Origin: Oenanthe sinensis
Lineage: Eukaryota; Streptophyta; Magnoliopsida; Apiales; Apiaceae
DNA length: 64,000 nucleotides
Direction of reading: 5' to 3'
Assembly (NCBI GenBank): GCA_028671895.1
Contig: CM053806.1
Coordinates: 18,363,001 to 18,427,000 of the forward strand
This document shows, one piece after another, positions 59,680 to 64,000 of the stretch. A model generated the notes under the pieces. The model was not told the DNA's origin and ran no database searches. It worked only from the letters and a program-made list of their open reading frames with translations. The position numbers and the translations under genes are program-made. Every line of letters starts with the position of its first letter. Position 1 is the stretch's first letter.

Positions 59680-60891
59680 TGTTATTTCCCTTAAGTACAA
59701 AGTTTGTAGTAGAGGGTTGAATACAAATTTTAAGAAAAATGAAATTTTTTTACGGATTTAAAATTTGTAAACAGTGATAGAAGTGTTTGAAGGTGCAAAG
59801 AAATGAAACTATTTAGGCTAGAATTAAAAACTGATATATTGAAAACAAAACAAGGCAATTTAAAAATTACTAGTGGATTGGTTTTCCACTAGTGAATATT
59901 TTGCTTTCAATTAAACTTGGTTAGAATAACCAAGCTACTTACAAGTATGAAATGTGAACAAAGAAAAGCAATACAATTATTTCTAAGCTTTTCTTATTCT
60001 TGTTCTATCTCTCACTTGTTACAATGAAATACTAAACTATATATATATATAAGTTCATTACCTACATCTATTTTTCTATTGATAGATAAAATTAAAATTA
60101 TATTTAACAATGTTTTCACTAAAATAGATTGTAGCTTCTTTTCACACTCTCCTTTGCATTTGTCTTGTTCTAGAAAAATCTTTGTCTTGATCTTTTCCTT
60201 GAAGATTGTGTTGCCTTGAAAGTCTTCACAATCCTGATAGGACTGTCTTCCATTGATTCAGTTTCTGTAAAGTTCTCATTCCTTTTGTCCTTAACCAATT
60301 TAGGAAATATTTATCAATTGATAATTACTGTTAAACTTATCAATCGATCTTTCTTTGCTTATCCATCGATGAATATGTTATCCATTGATCAATCGATGTA
60401 TCAATGGATATTTTGGTTATCCATCGATTTCTTATCCATTGATGGTCTTTTATCCGTTGATTGCCTTGATGCTTTCATTCGTTGATGAAGATCCATTGAT
60501 TTGACTTTAGTTGACCTTCATCCATCGAACAGTTCCCATATCCATCGACCTCAATATCTGTTGATCACTTCATTTGTGAGAATTCTGACTTAGAATATTT
60601 ACAATTGATCAGCCATTCTTCACATCTGTTGAGGAACTATAAATTGAAGTCAATAAATATCAGTCGACTTGTTCACAACATCCATTGACATATTACAATC
60701 AATTGATAATGAAACGTGAATCAATTGTTACAATCCAATTTATCAGTTGATTAACAAATTTCAACTGATAGCTGATTTCCTAATCAATGGATATTTATAA
60801 GACATATATCCATTGACCAATTACAATGAAATTTAAATCTCTATTATAATTCTAAGTAATTTTTTATCATCAAATCTCATAATTCCTAACA
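59680..60891 (-). mobile_element. Solo LTR inserted in gag of third copia element
   Basis: 1212 bp, ends TGTTATTTCC and CCTAACA on the plus strand, flanked by CAAAG (59675-59679) and CAAGG (60892-60896). The minus-strand orientation is indicated by the ttcaaccct block near its left end. Removing the LTR and one 5-bp flank rejoins the gag frame exactly (NK-ASKPVIKIKWV). No internal retroelement sequence remains, so unequal recombination between two LTRs is likely. The middle (60340-60820) repeats ATCCATYGA words. Confidence 0.88.
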
Positions 60892-61004
60892 CAAGGCTAG
60901 TAAACCAGTTATCAAAATTAAATGGGTAGCTATATGAGTCATGCTCAAAGCAAAAGAAAGAAAAGAAACTGATCAAGATTTAAACTATGAACTAGCTAAG
61001 CAAA

Positions 61005-61460
61005 ATGGACCCAATGAAAGTTGGGTACCAAAAGCAACTTGAAATATTTGTTTGGCAGGGCAACATGAAAAATAAAATAATCATGTGGATCATTGACAGT
61101 GGATGCTCAAGACACATAATAGGTGATAAAGTCCTGCTATCACAGTTCAAGGAAATGGTTGACCCTTATGTAACCTTTGATGATAACATCATTGGTTTCA
61201 CAATAGGATATGACATTCTGGAAATTGAAAATTTGAAGATAGAGAAAATTGCTCTAGTGAATGGTTTGAAGCACAATTTATTGAGTGTCACTCAATTTTG
61301 TGAAAGATGGTTTAAATTTGGATTTGATCAAGATATATTCTCCATTGTCAACAATAAGATCGGAGAAGAAACACTTCAAGGAGTAAGAAAAGGAAGCCTC
61401 TTTATAGCTGACTTGGACTTATTTGGTCCTGTGAATTTGCAATCACTGGCCAGAAAATGA
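61005..61460 (+). pseudogene. Decayed protease region with deletion of the pre-integrase domain
   Basis: WIIDSGCSRHIIGDK carries the protease DSGC motif near 61092. GLKHNLLSVTQFCERWFKFGF and GVRKGSLFIADL follow as expected. The next residues are DLFGPVNLQSLARK, which belong after the HHCC zinc domain. The GAG-pre-integrase block is therefore missing. The reading frame differs from that of the gag end by one base. Stop TGA at 61458. Confidence 0.85.
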
Positions 61461-62858
61461 TATGCCTTAGTGATGGCTGATGACTTTTTAAGATACAGTT
61501 AGGTGAGATTCCTAGCAACCAAGGATGAAGCTGCTGAAGAGATTATTGATTTGGTAAGGGTTCTTGACAAGAATCCAAATTACAAGGTACAGACCCTGAG
61601 AAGTGACAACGGTACTGAGTTCAAAAATAGTATTATGAATGATTTCTGCAAAGAAAATGGTATCACTCAACAATTCTCTGCACTAAGAACACCTCAACAA
61701 AATGGTGTTATGGAAAGAATGAACAAAACTCTCATTGAGGCTGCAAGAACAATGTTGAGTGATGCAAAACTTCCTACTTATTTCTGGGGTGAAGCAATCA
61801 ATATAGCCTGTTATACTCAAAACATGACTGTAGTTAACAAGGCCTATGGAAAGACACCTTATGAATTGCTCACAGGAAGAAAGCCTACTGTCAACTACTT
61901 TCATGTCTTTGGAAGCAAGTGCTACTTCATGAATGATTCAACTGAGATCAAAGGAAAATTTGATACTAAAGCACTTGAAGGAATCTTCATGGGGTATGGA
62001 ATTGACAGGACTGCATATAGAGTCTACATCATTGATTGCAAGACTGTGGAGGAGAATGTAAATGTCACATTTGATGAAACAAAATTTCCTGGAGTTGAAG
62101 GAAATCAAGAAAAAGAACCTTTAGCCTTTGAAAATCAAGGCTATCTAGAAGATATTGATAAAGACTCACAAAGAGTTGATCACACAATTTTTGGTCCAAC
62201 AATCATTCATATCCAGTCTGGAGACAATGAAAGAACTACTCAAATAACTGATCTTTCTAGGAATGTTCCCATGAATAGTGGACTTGAAGAAATTGATGCT
62301 ATCAATAATGCAAGAGCAAAAGATGTTGTCAACCAACAAAGTGTTGAAGACTCCAGTGACTCTCTAAGAGAAACAAAATGGAACAGAGATCACACTAATG
62401 ATTTAATCATTGGTGATCCAGGAACTAGAGTCAAAACAAAAAGAAATGTTGCAAATGAATGCATGTACTCTTGTTTCTTTTCTCAAACTGAACCAAAAAC
62501 TCTAGAAGAAGCATTGACTGATACAGATTGGATTAATGCCTTGCAAGAAGAGCTTAATCAATTTGAAAGAATCTATTTTTGGGAATTGGTACCTAGACCA
62601 AAGAACAAATCTATAATAGGCACCAAATGGGTTTATAGGAACAAAATAGATGATTGTGGAACTGTCAAAAGAAACAAAGCAAGGCTGGTGGCAAAAGGTT
62701 ACTGCCAACATGAAGGAATTGATTATGATGGAACATTAGCTCCTGTTTCCAGACTTGAGGAAATAAGAATCTTTTTGGCTTTTGATACATTCAACAACTT
62801 CAAGGTTTTGTAAATGGATGTTAAGAGTGCTTTTCTTAGTGGAAAGTTAGAATAAGAA
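61461..62858 (+). pseudogene. Decayed integrase and RT start
   Basis: The integrase core includes LRSDNGTEF and RTPQQNGVMERMNKTLIEA (second D and E of the D-D-E triad), then FHVFGSKCYFMND and the C-terminal GYGIDRTAYRVY block. RT begins near 62480 with EPKTLEEALTDTDW, then GTKWVYRNK and NKARLVAKGYCQ. Stops: TAG at 61500, TAA at 62811 (before MDVKSAFL) and TAA at 62853. Confidence 0.88.
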
Positions 62859-63397
62859 GTGTATGTTGAACAACCCCCAAGCTTTAAAAATCCAAAAATA
62901 CAGAATTTTGTGTACAGATTGCTTAAGGCATTGTATGACTTAAAGCAAGCACCAAGGGCTTGTTATGACACTCTTTCCAAATTCCTTCTTGTGAATGATT
63001 TTACAAGAGGGATTGTGTATAAAATACTTTTCTACAAAAATCATGGAAAAGATATCATTCTAGTCCAAGTTTATGTTGATGAAATCATCTTTGGCTCAAC
63101 AAATGAAGATTTATGCAAGAAATTCTCAGAGTTAATGCAGAACAAATATGAGTTGAGCATGATGGGTGAGTTGGTATTCTTTCTTGGACTTCAAGTCTAT
63201 CAAAAAGAATATGGAATATTTATTTGCCAAACTAAGTATGTCAAGGATCTTTTGAAAAGATTTGACATGGAAGACTCATTTCCTGTAAAGAATCCAATCT
63301 CAACAGCAACTCCACTTGACAAGGATCCAAAAGGAAAGAAGGCGGACAATAAGATGTAGAGATGAATGATTGACTCTCTCCTCTACCTAACAGCTAG
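62859..63397 (+). pseudogene. Truncated RT with altered active site
   Basis: Continues RT in the same frame: YVEQPPSF, LKALYDLKQAPRA and VQVYVDEIIFGST. The canonical YVDD is YVDE here, so one catalytic Asp is Glu. Stops at 63357 and 63363, then MIDSLLYLTAS, after which homology ends at about 63397 at the start of another LTR. No RNase H. Confidence 0.85.
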
Positions 63398-63468
63398 TGT
63401 TAGAAATATATTCATTTGATGATGTACAAAATGCTAGAACATGATTTAGCATAGTTTATTTGTAATAA
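63398..63468 (+). mobile_element. Start of a further LTR (truncated)
   Basis: Begins TGTTAGAAATATATTC then atttgatgatgtacaaaatg, in the style of SIRE LTR starts (compare atgaattttgatgatcacac at 25463). It is cut after 71 bp by the next LTR. The flanking gctag (63393-63397) is a candidate TSD. Tentative because it is so short. Confidence 0.4.
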
Positions 63469-64000
63469 TGTTAGGTCCCGAAGTATCGTAGAAGGGGGGG
63501 TTGAATACGATACTCACTAAATTAAAAAATTCTTTCGAATATTTTGCGGATAAATAATTTAGAATTCGGTTAGTGGTTCGAGTTCTTGTAGTGTTTAGTA
63601 GGTTGCCTTACTAATTTTCTGTGTTTATGAATAAACAATATAATTCTAGAAAATTAGCAAGTAATTTAAACGAGACAGGTTTCGGGGAATATATTTTTTG
63701 TATATAATCCCTGAGGTTGCTACACCCAGTTAAAAATATAACTGGTTTCCAAAGAACAAATTAGTTCTTTGCTTCTACAAAGAGATATGACTGATGCCTA
63801 TTACAATGTATAGATCTGTGAATGAACAATAAGGAAATCAATCTAACAAAGAGTGTTTTATAATAGCCCTATAAATTTACAACATAATGAACCGGCTAGA
63901 TTATAAAACTCCGGTGAAGAAGGTATGTGTATAGCTTTGTATCTCTTCTTCTCCGGCTTCTGTCTCTTTCTGTATCTCTTTGTTTTTCTGTGTATATTTT
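63469..64000 (-). mobile_element. LTR of a minus-strand copia element (runs off the window)
   Basis: Begins TGTTAGGTCCCG, then a G-run and ggttgaatacg: the reverse complement of the cgtattcaacccccc block that precedes LTR 3' ends in plant copia elements. No PBS is present at its left side, so this is the outer edge of the element's 3' LTR or a solo LTR. The right end lies outside the window. Confidence 0.65.

Larger units (their letters stand above)
56063..63397 (+). mobile_element. Third Ty1/copia element, heavily mutated, 3'-truncated
   Basis: 5' LTR, PBS, gag with two zinc knuckles, protease, integrase and partial RT in one orientation. It is split by a solo LTR (59680-60891) and ends within RT at about 63397, where another LTR begins. 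No RNase H or 3' LTR is in the window. The long 5' LTR and long gag with a Lys-rich, two-knuckle C-terminus suggest the SIRE lineage. At least nine in-frame stops disable it. Confidence 0.9.

Overview
The window is a stretch of AT-rich plant nuclear DNA, almost certainly from a eudicot. The evidence is spliced genes with GT-AG introns, three Ty1/copia LTR retrotransposons primed by initiator-Met tRNA (TGGTATCAGAGC), and many plant-type DNA-transposon derivatives (Stowaway, Harbinger-like, hAT, Mutator-like, Helitron). Only two ordinary host genes can be supported. The rest is layered transposable-element sequence and unassignable AT-rich spacer. I cannot name the species.

Layout. 1-1.7 kb: spacer and a short antisense LINE-type remnant. 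1757-6878: a young Ty1/copia element (176-bp LTRs differing at 2 sites) with a nearly intact gag-pol. It interrupts the LINE remnant, which continues at 6879-7064. 7-18 kb: spacer with hAT-like and other MITEs and a LINE-like tail. 17.96-26.69 kb: an old SIRE-like copia element with ~1.2-kb LTRs, a decayed gag-protease-integrase, no reverse transcriptase or RNase H, and a long open third ORF of the 'putative plant transposon protein' type. 28.88-30.76 kb: a five-exon gene for a DNA-3-methyladenine glycosylase I (TagA) family protein. 31-46 kb: spacer with many MITEs, including a Helitron 3' terminus, a 9-bp-TSD Mutator-like MITE, Stowaways nested in or beside a Harbinger-like element, and a 1-kb hAT derivative. 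46.92-50.35 kb: a two-exon GT92 / galactan synthase (GALS)-like gene. 51-56 kb: further hAT-like and Harbinger/Stowaway nests. 56.06 kb to the end: a third, heavily mutated copia element. It is split by a solo LTR (59.68-60.89 kb) and cut off inside its reverse transcriptase by two further LTR ends near 63.4 kb.

The two host genes are unrelated. TagA is a base-excision-repair enzyme of the nucleus or organelles; the GALS-like protein is a Golgi type II glycosyltransferase for pectic galactan. Both carry, or lie next to, the same short SINE-like repeat.

The most unusual signals are four. (i) The young copia element has TA...CA rather than TG...CA LTR ends, fixed independently by its TSD, PBS and PPT. 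(ii) The SIRE-like element lost RT-RNase H but kept its third ORF open. (iii) Three unrelated LTR sequences each repeat their own short word many times, and in two of them the word also recurs in the coding region. (iv) Several nested insertions have boundaries that can be checked to the base.
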